A stretch of 64,000 nt of DNA from Pseudomonadota bacterium (GTDB taxonomy: Bacteria > Pseudomonadota > Alphaproteobacteria > Rhodospirillales > Magnetospirillaceae): NCBI GenBank assembly GCA_023458315.1, contig JAEXAH010000124.1:1-64000 (forward strand), written 5' to 3'. The translations under genes and the position numbers were made by a program. Every line of letters starts with the position of its first letter. Position 1 is the first letter of the stretch. Below are positions 57,540 through 64,000 of this stretch, piece by piece. The notes beneath the pieces are model-generated. The model worked only from the letters and a program-made list of their open reading frames with translations, was not told the origin of the DNA and ran no database searches.

Positions 57540-59228
57540 TCAGGCGCTGCGCACGTCGTGCAGGAAGGTCCCGACCACGCCGTTCAGTTCCACCGCTTCC
57601 TTGGACAGCGACTGGGCCGAGGCCAGAACCTGGGTGGCGGCCGAGCCGGTTTCCGACGCCGATTGGGTGACGCCGCCGATATGGGCCGACACTTCCTGGG
57701 TGCCCGCCGCCGCCTGCTGGACGTTGCGGGCGATTTCGGTGGTGGCGGCCGATTGTTCCTCGACGGCGCTGGCGATGGCGGTGGCGATCTGGTTGATGTC
57801 GCTGATGCGGGTGACGATGCCGGCGATGGCCTTGACCGCCTCGGCGGTGGCGCCCTGGACGGTGCCGATCTGGGTGGCGATTTCCTCGGTCGCCCGCGCG
57901 GTCTGGTTGGCCAGCGACTTGACCTCGTGCGCGACCACGGCGAAGCCCTTGCCCGCGTCGCCCGCCCGCGCCGCCTCGATGGTGGCGTTCAGGGCCAGCA
58001 GATTGGTCTGGCTGGCGATGTCGTTGATCAGGTTGACCACGGTGCCGATCCTGGCCGACGCCTCGGCCAGTCCCTGCACGGTCTGGTTGGTGCGCCCGGC
58101 TTCGTCCGAGGCGGCGCGGCTGATGTGCATGGACTGGTCCACCTGACGGCCGATCTCGGCGATGGAGGCGGCCAGTTCCTCGGCCGCCGTCGCCACCGTC
58201 TGCACCGCCGCCGAGGCTTCCTCGGTGGCGGCCGCCACCGCCGTCGCCTGGCGGTTGGTCTGGTCGGCGTTGGCGCTCATGGCCTGGGCGGTGGCCTCCA
58301 TCTCGGTGGCGGCGCCCGACACCACGCCCAACATGCCCGACACCGCCTGGTCGAAGCGGGTGGTCAGATCCTCGATGGCCCTGGCGCGGGCCTCGCGGGC
58401 GGTGCGCTCGGCCTCCTGCTCGGCGGCCAGCCGGTCGGCGCGGATGGCGTTGTCCTTGAACACCTGCACCGCCTCGGCCATGGCGCCGATCTCGTCGCCG
58501 CGCCCGCGCGCCGGGATGTCGATGCCCTTGTCGCCCTCGGCCAGTTTGCGCATGGCCTCGGTCATGGCGCCGACCGGCGTGGCGATGGCCCGGTTCAATA
58601 GCACCCCGGCCGCCACCGCCAGCGCGGCGAAGACCAGCGCCGCCGTCAGGACGCCCACCCGCACCTGCGAGGCGACGCTGTCCTTGACGTCCTTGGCGTG
58701 AGCGGCACCGGCGGCGTTGATCTCCACCAGCCGGTGCAGGTCGTCGCTAAGGGTGGTGAAGGCGGTGCGGCCCTCGCCCCGCACGATGGCGAAGGCTTCT
58801 TCGTTGGCGTTGCGCCGCGACAGGTCCAGCATGCGGTCGCTGAGCGCCAGATACCCGGTCCAGGCTTCGGAGAATTCCTGATACAGACGCTTTTCCTCGG
58901 CGGTGACGATCAACTTGGCGTATTTGTCCTTGGCCGCCGTCACCGCGGCCCGCACGTCGGCGATCTTGCGGTCGGTGTCGGCCATGCCCGCGGCGTCGGA
59001 CGACAACACGTGGGTCAGCTCGAAGCGGCGGTGCTGCAACACCTGCTTTTCCAGTTCGTCCACCGCCATGACACTGGGCATCCAGTTCAGGCTGATGTCG
59101 TCGCTGGCGGCATCCATGCGGCCCGTCAGCCACAGGGTCAAGCCCGAGGTCGCCACGAACAGCAGCAGCAGGGCGCCAAACGCCACCAGCAGCTTGCGCG
59201 CCACTTTCATGTTGTCGAACACGGCCAT
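57540..59228 (-). CDS. Methyl-accepting chemotaxis protein
   Basis: This 562-residue chemoreceptor has an N-terminal membrane helix, a four-helix ligand-binding domain (about 35-190), a second helix (VGVLTAALVFAALAVAAGVLL), a HAMP domain (ATPVGAMTEAMRKLAEGD) and a C-terminal signalling domain with the hairpin tip DIASQTNLLALNATIEAARAGDAGKGFAVVA. It ends in GVVGTFLHDVRSA. I start at ATG 59228 with GGAGA upstream. No CheA or CheW gene is nearby. The ligand is unknown. Confidence 0.94.
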   Translation of the reverse strand: MAVFDNMKVARKLLVAFGALLLLFVATSGLTLWLTGRMDAASDDISLNWMPSVMAVDELEKQVLQHRRFELTHVLSSDAAGMADTDRKIADVRAAVTAAKDKYAKLIVTAEEKRLYQEFSEAWTGYLALSDRMLDLSRRNANEEAFAIVRGEGRTAFTTLSDDLHRLVEINAAGAAHAKDVKDSVASQVRVGVLTAALVFAALAVAAGVLLNRAIATPVGAMTEAMRKLAEGDKGIDIPARGRGDEIGAMAEAVQVFKDNAIRADRLAAEQEAERTAREARARAIEDLTTRFDQAVSGMLGVVSGAATEMEATAQAMSANADQTNRQATAVAAATEEASAAVQTVATAAEELAASIAEIGRQVDQSMHISRAASDEAGRTNQTVQGLAEASARIGTVVNLINDIASQTNLLALNATIEAARAGDAGKGFAVVAHEVKSLANQTARATEEIATQIGTVQGATAEAVKAIAGIVTRISDINQIATAIASAVEEQSAATTEIARNVQQAAAGTQEVSAHIGGVTQSASETGSAATQVLASAQSLSKEAVELNGVVGTFLHDVRSA

Positions 59229-59335
59229 GAGCGTTTCTCCCACCAAACGCATACGTGACACTGCGTAGCGCTGCCTTGAAGGTATGGCCTTGGTATTGTT
59301 GGTTCAACCCCTCCGTTGGGTGGAGGCATGGCAGC

Positions 59336-59362
59336 AAAAAACCGGCCCGAAAGGGCCGGTTT
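59336..59362 (-). terminator. Terminator after the Irr gene
   Basis: ACCGGCCC, a four-base GAAA loop and GGGCCGGT form the stem (59341-59360), followed on the minus strand by a run of T (plus-strand A at 59336-59340). It ends the Fur-family gene at 59393. Confidence 0.85.
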
Positions 59363-59392
59363 CATCAACGCTGCCGAAACGGCGCGGCAAGA

Positions 59393-59812
59393 TCAGCCAT
59401 CGACGCGGACGATGACCTCGACCCGGCTGATGTTGAAGCCCTCGGGGGCGTCGGGGATCTTGGTCAGCCCGACCATTTCGGCCGGGATGTCGCACAGACG
59501 CCCGCTCTTCTCGAAGAAGAAATGGTGGTGGTCCGAGGTGTTGGTGTCGAAATACGACCGCCCGGCATCCACCACGATCTCGCGCAGCAGGCCCGCATCG
59601 GTGAATTGGTGCAGGGTGTTGTAGACGGTGGCCAGCGACACGCGGATGTTGGCGCCCAGCGCCTCGGTGTGCAATTGCTCGGCCGAGATGTGGCGGTCGT
59701 CGCCATCGAACAGCAAACGGGCCAGGGCCAGACGCTGGCGGGTCGGACGCAGCCCGGCGCCGCGCAGACGCTCGAGGGCTTGGCTGTATGGGCGCACTGT
59801 TACCATGGGCAT
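59393..59812 (-). CDS. irr: Fur-family iron regulator Irr
   Basis: This 139-residue Fur protein fits the alphaproteobacterial Irr group. It has the winged helix (GLRPTRQRLALARLLFDG and SLATVYNTLHQFTDAGLLREIVV) and the histidine cluster TSDHHHFFFEKSGRLCD that binds heme or iron. The paired CxxC zinc sites of Fur proper are absent. The N-terminal heme regulatory motif of some Irr proteins is also absent. It probably regulates iron and heme genes. Its terminator is strong. Confidence 0.85.
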   Translation of the reverse strand: MPMVTVRPYSQALERLRGAGLRPTRQRLALARLLFDGDDRHISAEQLHTEALGANIRVSLATVYNTLHQFTDAGLLREIVVDAGRSYFDTNTSDHHHFFFEKSGRLCDIPAEMVGLTKIPDAPEGFNISRVEVIVRVDG

Positions 59813-59904
59813 GATGGGAGCCGACCCCGTGGGCTTGGAAAGAACCGGATTTCGAAACTAGCACAGAGATTGTTGAAAACTATCAATTTCTTTGTGAAAT
59901 GCAG

Positions 59905-59937
59905 ACAAACGGAAAGGGGCGCCCGATGGCGCCCCTT
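59905..59937 (-). terminator. Terminator after the nitronate-monooxygenase-like gene
   Basis: AAGGGGCGCC (59914-59923), loop CGAT and GGCGCCCCTT (59928-59937) form a 10-bp stem; on the minus strand TCCGTTTGTC follows. The gene ends 22 bp upstream, at 59959. Confidence 0.7.
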
Positions 59938-59958
59938 GTTTGTCCGCCGTCGCGGTTG

Positions 59959-61356
59959 TCAGCCGCCGGTGGCGATGCGTTCCACCAACTGCTTCACCGT
60001 GGGGATGAAGCCGCCCGCATAGAACGGGTCGCTGGCGAAGCGGAAGGCGTTGTGGCCCGCGAACATCAGTTCGTTTTCCACGTCGCCGCCATGGCCGATG
60101 TTCTGAAGCGTCTTCTGGATGCAGAAGCTGCGCGGATCGGCCTTCTTGCCGGTGGTGCCCGCCTCGTTCTGCGCCCAGTTGGAAAAGGCGCATTGCGACA
60201 GGCAGCCCATGCAATCCACCTGATCCTTGCGGATTTCCTCGGCCTTGTCGGGGGTGACGAAGACCAGGGTGTTGTCGGGGGTGCGCAGCGCCTCGGTGAA
60301 GCCCTGGGCCATCCAGGCCAGCGCCAGTTCGCGCTCGTGCGGCGTGACCCAGACGATGCGCTTGCGGGCGCCGATGGGCAGTTCCGCCACATGGTCGCCC
60401 AGGCATTCCGAGGAATAGGGAATCTGACGATGCGAACGGTCCACCAGATCCTGGATGAAATCGTTCTTCACCGCCGACGAATAGAAGCCGGTGGGGCTGA
60501 AGCGATGCAGCAGGACGTCGCCCGACTTCAGGGTCAGCAGGCGCTGCTTCCAGGCGTCGGAAATGGGGCTTTCCTTGGTCAGCAGCGGCCGGGTGCCGAA
60601 CTGGAAGGCGATGGCGCCCAGTTCCGGGTTGCCGATCCAGTCGGCCCATTCCGACAGCGCCCACACGCCGCCTGCCATGAACACCGGCACGGAATCGGCG
60701 ACGCCGCATTCGCGCATGGTCTTGCGCAATTCGGCCACGCGGCCATAGGGGGCCTCGGGCTTGGCCGGGTCTTCGGAATTGGACAGGCCGTTATGGCCGC
60801 CCGCCAGCCACGGGTCTTCATAGACCACGCCGCCCAGCAGGTCGCCATGCTTGTGGAAGGCGCGCTTCCACAGGGCGCGGAAGGCGCGGGCCGACGACAC
60901 GATGGGGTAATAATAGACGCCGTACTTGGCGGCGATCTCGGCCACCTTGTAGGGCATGCCGGCGCCGCAGGTGACGCCGTGGATCAGACCCTTGGCGCCG
61001 ATCAGCGCGCCTTCCAGGATCTGCTCGGCGCCGCCCATTTCCCACAGCACGTTCATGTGCACGCGGCCCTGGCCGCCGGACAGGTCATGGGCGATGCGGG
61101 CCTGGGCGATGGCGCCCTTGATGCCGAAGGCGATCAGTTCCTGATGGCGCTCGGTGCGGGTCTTGCCGCTGTACGCCATGGGGATCAGCCTGCCGTTCTC
61201 GTCGTAAGTGTCGGCGTTGACGCCCGAGAAGGTGGCGACACCCCCGGCGGCGGCCCAGGCGCCCGAGCTTTCACCGTTGGAGACGTTGATGCCCTTGCCC
61301 CCTTCGACGACGGGCAGGACTTCGCGACCGGAAATGACGATGGGGTCGAGCTTCAT
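59959..61356 (-). CDS. Nitronate monooxygenase-like flavoprotein with C-terminal Cys motif
   Basis: This 465-residue protein has the TIM-barrel core of the nitronate monooxygenase/2-nitropropane dioxygenase family, with IHGVTCGAGMPYKVAEIAAK, VPVFMAGGVWALSEWADWIG and AIAFQFGTRPLLTKESPISD. Beyond the core, at C382, C385, C389 and C412, lies a Cys set (CMGCLSQC then 22 residues then C) that suits a [4Fe-4S] cluster and is absent from classical nitronate monooxygenase. The start is ATG 61356. The substrate is not known. It has its own terminator. Confidence 0.82.
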   Translation of the reverse strand: MKLDPIVISGREVLPVVEGGKGINVSNGESSGAWAAAGGVATFSGVNADTYDENGRLIPMAYSGKTRTERHQELIAFGIKGAIAQARIAHDLSGGQGRVHMNVLWEMGGAEQILEGALIGAKGLIHGVTCGAGMPYKVAEIAAKYGVYYYPIVSSARAFRALWKRAFHKHGDLLGGVVYEDPWLAGGHNGLSNSEDPAKPEAPYGRVAELRKTMRECGVADSVPVFMAGGVWALSEWADWIGNPELGAIAFQFGTRPLLTKESPISDAWKQRLLTLKSGDVLLHRFSPTGFYSSAVKNDFIQDLVDRSHRQIPYSSECLGDHVAELPIGARKRIVWVTPHERELALAWMAQGFTEALRTPDNTLVFVTPDKAEEIRKDQVDCMGCLSQCAFSNWAQNEAGTTGKKADPRSFCIQKTLQNIGHGGDVENELMFAGHNAFRFASDPFYAGGFIPTVKQLVERIATGG

Positions 61357-61470
61357 GAAATACCAATCACTCCAGAACGGGCGGCGGCGCACCGAGACTT
61401 ATCGACAGCGGGCACATATATAGAGCCTTGGCGTCGTTGACCACACCCGTGGTGAAAAATTCATGACATT

Positions 61471-62148
61471 TCATAAAAGTCGGTCTGGTGCGTCGCAAAA
61501 AACCGCGTCGATTCCGCGCGCCCACAACCGCCGCGCCCGGCCGGGACGGTTGACGGTGAAGGCCAGCACCGCCAGCCCCGCCGCCCGAAGCTGCCCGACC
61601 AAAAGGGTGGGCAGCGCCCGGTGAGGAGCGCCCAGGGCGACACAGTCGAAGCGGCGCACCAGACGCGGCCAGTCGGCGGGCACCCGTTCGACCAGCAGGG
61701 CGCGCGGCCAGTCCGGCGCCAGAACGCGCAAGGCCGCCAGGGCGTCGTGGTCGAAACTGGACAACAGCGGCGGCGGTCCGCGCCAGACATCGCGCAGCAC
61801 CGCCAGCGCGGCGGCGGCGGTGGCGGCGCCCATGCCGCGATCGGGCTTGATCTCCACATCGACCGCCAGCCCGCGCGCCGCGCACAGCGCCAGCACGTCG
61901 GCCAGGGTCGGGATATTCAAAGGCGAGAGCTGCGCCAGGGTATGACGGCCCACCGCGCCCCGGCCGTCGCTGCACCGTTCCAGCCGGTCGTCGTGGAACA
62001 CCACCGGCACGCCATCGGCCGACAGCCGCACATCGAATTCCACCATGACACAGCCCAGATCGGCCGCCTTGGCGAACGATGCCAGGGTGTTTTCCGGGGC
62101 ATGGGCGCAGGCGCCGCGATGGCCGATGACGCGGGGCAGGGTCAGCAT
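61471..62148 (-). CDS. Glycerophosphodiester phosphodiesterase (UgpQ-like)
   Basis: This 225-residue phosphodiesterase has the GDPD motifs: IGHRGACAHAPENTLASF with the catalytic His and Glu, MVEFDVRLSADGVPVVFHDD, VDVEIKPD and the late FTVNRP. It hydrolyses glycerophosphodiesters to glycerol 3-phosphate. ATG 62148 overlaps the upstream S4-domain gene by 7 bp. The end lies 114 bp from the nitronate-like gene. Confidence 0.93.
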   Translation of the reverse strand: MLTLPRVIGHRGACAHAPENTLASFAKAADLGCVMVEFDVRLSADGVPVVFHDDRLERCSDGRGAVGRHTLAQLSPLNIPTLADVLALCAARGLAVDVEIKPDRGMGAATAAAALAVLRDVWRGPPPLLSSFDHDALAALRVLAPDWPRALLVERVPADWPRLVRRFDCVALGAPHRALPTLLVGQLRAAGLAVLAFTVNRPGRARRLWARGIDAVFCDAPDRLL

Positions 62149-62435
62149 GGCGCGAACGGGTCCTCGGGCGGTGGCGGTTCTTCCTCGCGGTACAGCGTCT
62201 GGGCCTCGGGCGCCGGGCCGCGCCGTTCGCCCAGGGCCAGCACGGTGACGCGGCGACGGCGCTTGCCGGTGGGAAAGACCAGTTCGTCCCCGACCCGCAC
62301 CAGGGCCGAGGATTTTCCGATCACCGCCCCGTTCAGGCTGATTTCCCCCGCCGCCACCACCGACGCCGCCAGCGAGCGGGTTTTGAAGAAGCGGCAGAAC
62401 CACAGCCATTTATCGATACGCAGAGTGGCAGTCAT
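62142..62435 (-). CDS. S4-domain RNA-binding protein (Hsp15-like)
   Basis: This 97-residue protein is a lone S4 domain: LRIDKWLWFCRFFKTRSLAASVVAAGEISLNGAVIGKSS, as in Hsp15 or ribosomal-associated S4 proteins. The C-terminus is Glu/Pro-rich. Hsp15 binds stalled 50S subunits with nascent chains. The start ATG 62435 (MTATLRIDKWLWFCR) is the family start. It overlaps the GDPD gene by 7 bp. Confidence 0.88.
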   Translation of the reverse strand: MTATLRIDKWLWFCRFFKTRSLAASVVAAGEISLNGAVIGKSSALVRVGDELVFPTGKRRRRVTVLALGERRGPAPEAQTLYREEEPPPPEDPFAPC

Positions 62436-62502
62436 GACGGCCCGACAGGATGTGGAACAATCATCACCATCCGCTGGTGTCCGCAAAGCTCTTTTCAGTG
62501 GC

Positions 62503-62543
62503 GGCGATTGGCGGGCTCAACATGTCGCGCCCGCCTGATCGCC
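62503..62543 (-). terminator. Hairpin after the decarboxylase gene
   Basis: GGCGGGC (62510-62516) and GCCCGCC (62529-62535) form the core stem, extended by the imperfect GCGAT/ATCGC pair outside it. It stands just after the end of the minus-strand decarboxylase (62559), with no T run. It may be a weak terminator or an RNA stabiliser. Confidence 0.5.
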
Positions 62544-62558
62544 TTCGCCCGTTCCCGC

Positions 62559-64000
62559 CTATTCCTTGGCGACGTAGGTGTAGAAGCGCACGCGGCCGGT
62601 TTCCTCGTCGATTTCGCGGTACAGGCCCTGGATTTCCGCCTCGAAGCCGGGGAAGCGGTTGGCGCTGGCCTCGAACATCTTCAGGTAATCCAGCATGGGC
62701 CGCGCCTGCTCGCCCACCCGCTCGCCGGGAACGATGGTGGCGATGCCCGGCGGATAGACCACCCACAGCGTGGTGGCGATACGGCCATAGGCTTCGTCCA
62801 GCGGCACGTAATCCACCTGGTTGCGGGTCAGCATGCGCACGGCGTCGTTGGGCCGCATCACCATGTCCGGCCGGTGTTCCGGGGCGAATTGGTTGCGTTG
62901 CAGGGCGCTGACATTTGCCTCGCGGAAAAAGGCGTGCATCTGGGCGCACAATTCGCGGATGCGCATGCCGCGATAGCGTTGCGGGCGGCGGGCGACGAAT
63001 TCCGGGATGACGTCTTCCAGCCGGGCGTTCTCGTCATGGCGGCGCTTGAAGGCGACCAGCGCCGACAACAAGGTGCCCGCCTTGGACGATTCCACGCCGG
63101 GGGTCAGCAGGAACAGCAGCGAATTGAGGTCGTTCTTTTCCGGCACCACGCGGTTTTCACGCAGGTACTGCGCCACCACCGGGGCGGGGATGCCGTACTC
63201 GGCATAGGTGCCGGTGGCCGGGTCGAAACCGGGGGTGATCAGGGTCAGCTTGTTGGGATCGGTCATGGCGTAACCCGGCAGGGTCACATGCTTGAAGCCG
63301 TGCCAGCGGGCGCCGGGGGTGAATTCCCAATAGCGGGCATCCGACGCCAGCAAATCCGAGGGCACGTCCTCCCACGCCACGCTGTCCTCGGCGCCATAGG
63401 GCGACGGCACGCGGTCGGGCACGAAGGGGTCGAAGAACCACTGGCGGGCCGGGTCCTTTTCCCGCTCGCGGAACTCGCGGGCGGTCTGGCGGATCTTCTT
63501 GCGCAGCTCGATGCCCAGGAAGATGGTGTCTTCCCACAGCACCTCGCCCGAGCGGCCGCGCATCATCTGGGCGCCGACGTCCAGCGAGGCGAACAGCGGA
63601 TAGAACGGCGAGGTCGAGGCGTGCAGCAGGAACGTCTCGTTGAAGCGGCGATGCTCGATGCGGCGCTGCTGGCCCTTGATGTGGCGGTCGCGCACATGGA
63701 TTTGCGACGCCTGGCTGAAGCCCGCCATCTGCTTGTGGGTGGATTGGGTCGAGATGATGCCGGGCGAATCCTCGCCCAGCCCCTGCAAGCCCATGCCGTA
63801 GCAGCCCTTGAACAGCGGATGGAACTTCAGGAAGCCCGCCCACGCCTCATCGAACAGGATGTAGTCGCACAGATGGCCGATGCGGCTCAGGATCATCTCG
63901 GCGCTATAGATGGTGCCGTCATAGGTGCATTGCTCGACCACCGCGACGCGGAACGGGCGCGGCTTCTTCCATGCCTCCGGGTCCTTGACCAGCGGATTGG
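62559..64000 (-). CDS. Orn/Lys/Arg decarboxylase (5' end outside window)
   Basis: This is the C-terminal part (about 480 residues) of a large PLP-dependent decarboxylase of the fold-type I ornithine/lysine/arginine group. The segment DYILFDEAWAGFLKFHPL and the PLP lysine in TQSTHKQMAGFSQASQIHV are visible, followed by FNETFLLHASTSPFYPLFASLD and a long C-terminal domain ending VRFYTYVAKE. The coding frame stays open to base 64000 (NPLVKDPEAWKKP), so the start is beyond the window. The substrate (Lys, Arg or Orn) cannot be told. Confidence 0.94.
   Translation of the reverse strand, partial: NPLVKDPEAWKKPRPFRVAVVEQCTYDGTIYSAEMILSRIGHLCDYILFDEAWAGFLKFHPLFKGCYGMGLQGLGEDSPGIISTQSTHKQMAGFSQASQIHVRDRHIKGQQRRIEHRRFNETFLLHASTSPFYPLFASLDVGAQMMRGRSGEVLWEDTIFLGIELRKKIRQTAREFREREKDPARQWFFDPFVPDRVPSPYGAEDSVAWEDVPSDLLASDARYWEFTPGARWHGFKHVTLPGYAMTDPNKLTLITPGFDPATGTYAEYGIPAPVVAQYLRENRVVPEKNDLNSLLFLLTPGVESSKAGTLLSALVAFKRRHDENARLEDVIPEFVARRPQRYRGMRIRELCAQMHAFFREANVSALQRNQFAPEHRPDMVMRPNDAVRMLTRNQVDYVPLDEAYGRIATTLWVVYPPGIATIVPGERVGEQARPMLDYLKMFEASANRFPGFEAEIQGLYREIDEETGRVRFYTYVAKE

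Noticed and set aside
1..64000. tRNA or rRNA genes
   Set aside because: No cloverleaf with conserved T-loop GTTCAAATC-like sequence or rRNA segments was seen in the intergenic gaps by eye; a tRNAscan run would decide.

Overview
The window is GC-rich, tightly packed chromosomal DNA from an alphaproteobacterium. It most resembles a Rhodospirillales member of the Magnetospirillum type. This placement is inferred from the order infB-rbfA-truB-rpsO-pnp, the bolA / DnaJ-like / cobS-cobT block, an Irr-type Fur protein, DUF1150, DUF1178 and DUF3572 family proteins, and a decarboxylase-rich, chemotactic gene set. No rRNA, tRNA, CRISPR array, insertion sequence, phage or plasmid gene was found. Both ends cut through genes: infB on the left and an Orn/Lys/Arg decarboxylase on the right.

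Layout. 1-6.4 kb: translation and RNA-decay operon (infB, rbfA, truB, rpsO, pnp) closed by a strong terminator, with a large dispersed-type palindrome between rbfA and truB. 6.4-13.8 kb: a six-gene membrane complex on the minus strand, homologous to hydrogenase-4 and complex I, whose 'catalytic' subunit lacks the NiFe cysteines; it has its own sigma70-like promoter. 13.8-16.9 kb: a small outer-membrane beta-barrel protein, an unknown 340-residue protein and an orphan TAXI-type binding protein. 16.9-20.4 kb: coaBC-dut-Rrf2 regulator-cysK, with a palindrome over the cysK promoter, then a DUF1178 protein. 20.4-26.8 kb: xerD, an unknown exported protein with a tiny membrane protein, aroK-aroB, a CorC-like membrane protein, and a CBS protein that looks leaderless. 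26.8-31.2 kb: bolA, a zinc/DnaJ protein, the cobaltochelatase subunits cobS and cobT, then about 480 bp of nested inverted repeats with no gene.

31.2-37.2 kb is one co-oriented block: a NitT/TauT-type ABC permease fusion and its ATPase, MogA, two Crp/Fnr-type regulators with N-terminal cysteine clusters, and a diheme cytochrome c preceded by a perfect TTGA-N6-TCAA box. It reads as an oxygen- or redox-controlled respiratory module. 37.2-46.7 kb holds scattered single genes: a glycine-zipper lipoprotein, a ferric-reductase-like flavocytochrome, DUF3572, a LysR regulator facing an acetyltransferase / RHH / small-protein cassette, a hydrolase, a methyltransferase and a Bax-inhibitor-1 protein. 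46.8-52.4 kb: an YbbA/YbbP ABC exporter divergent from tesA-FIST-thpR, the two starts sharing the bases CATG. 52.4-57.4 kb: lipoproteins, an Hsp20-DUF1150 pair, unknown proteins and an M48 peptidase. 57.5-64 kb: a chemoreceptor, Irr, a nitronate-monooxygenase-like protein with a cysteine motif, a GDPD-type phosphodiesterase, an S4-domain protein and the partial decarboxylase.

The best candidates for new biology are the hydrogenase-like complex without a hydrogenase centre, the paired FNR-like regulators with their box, the nested palindromes, the acetyltransferase-RHH cassette and the leaderless or overlapping starts. All functional statements rest on reading motifs by eye; no database search was run.
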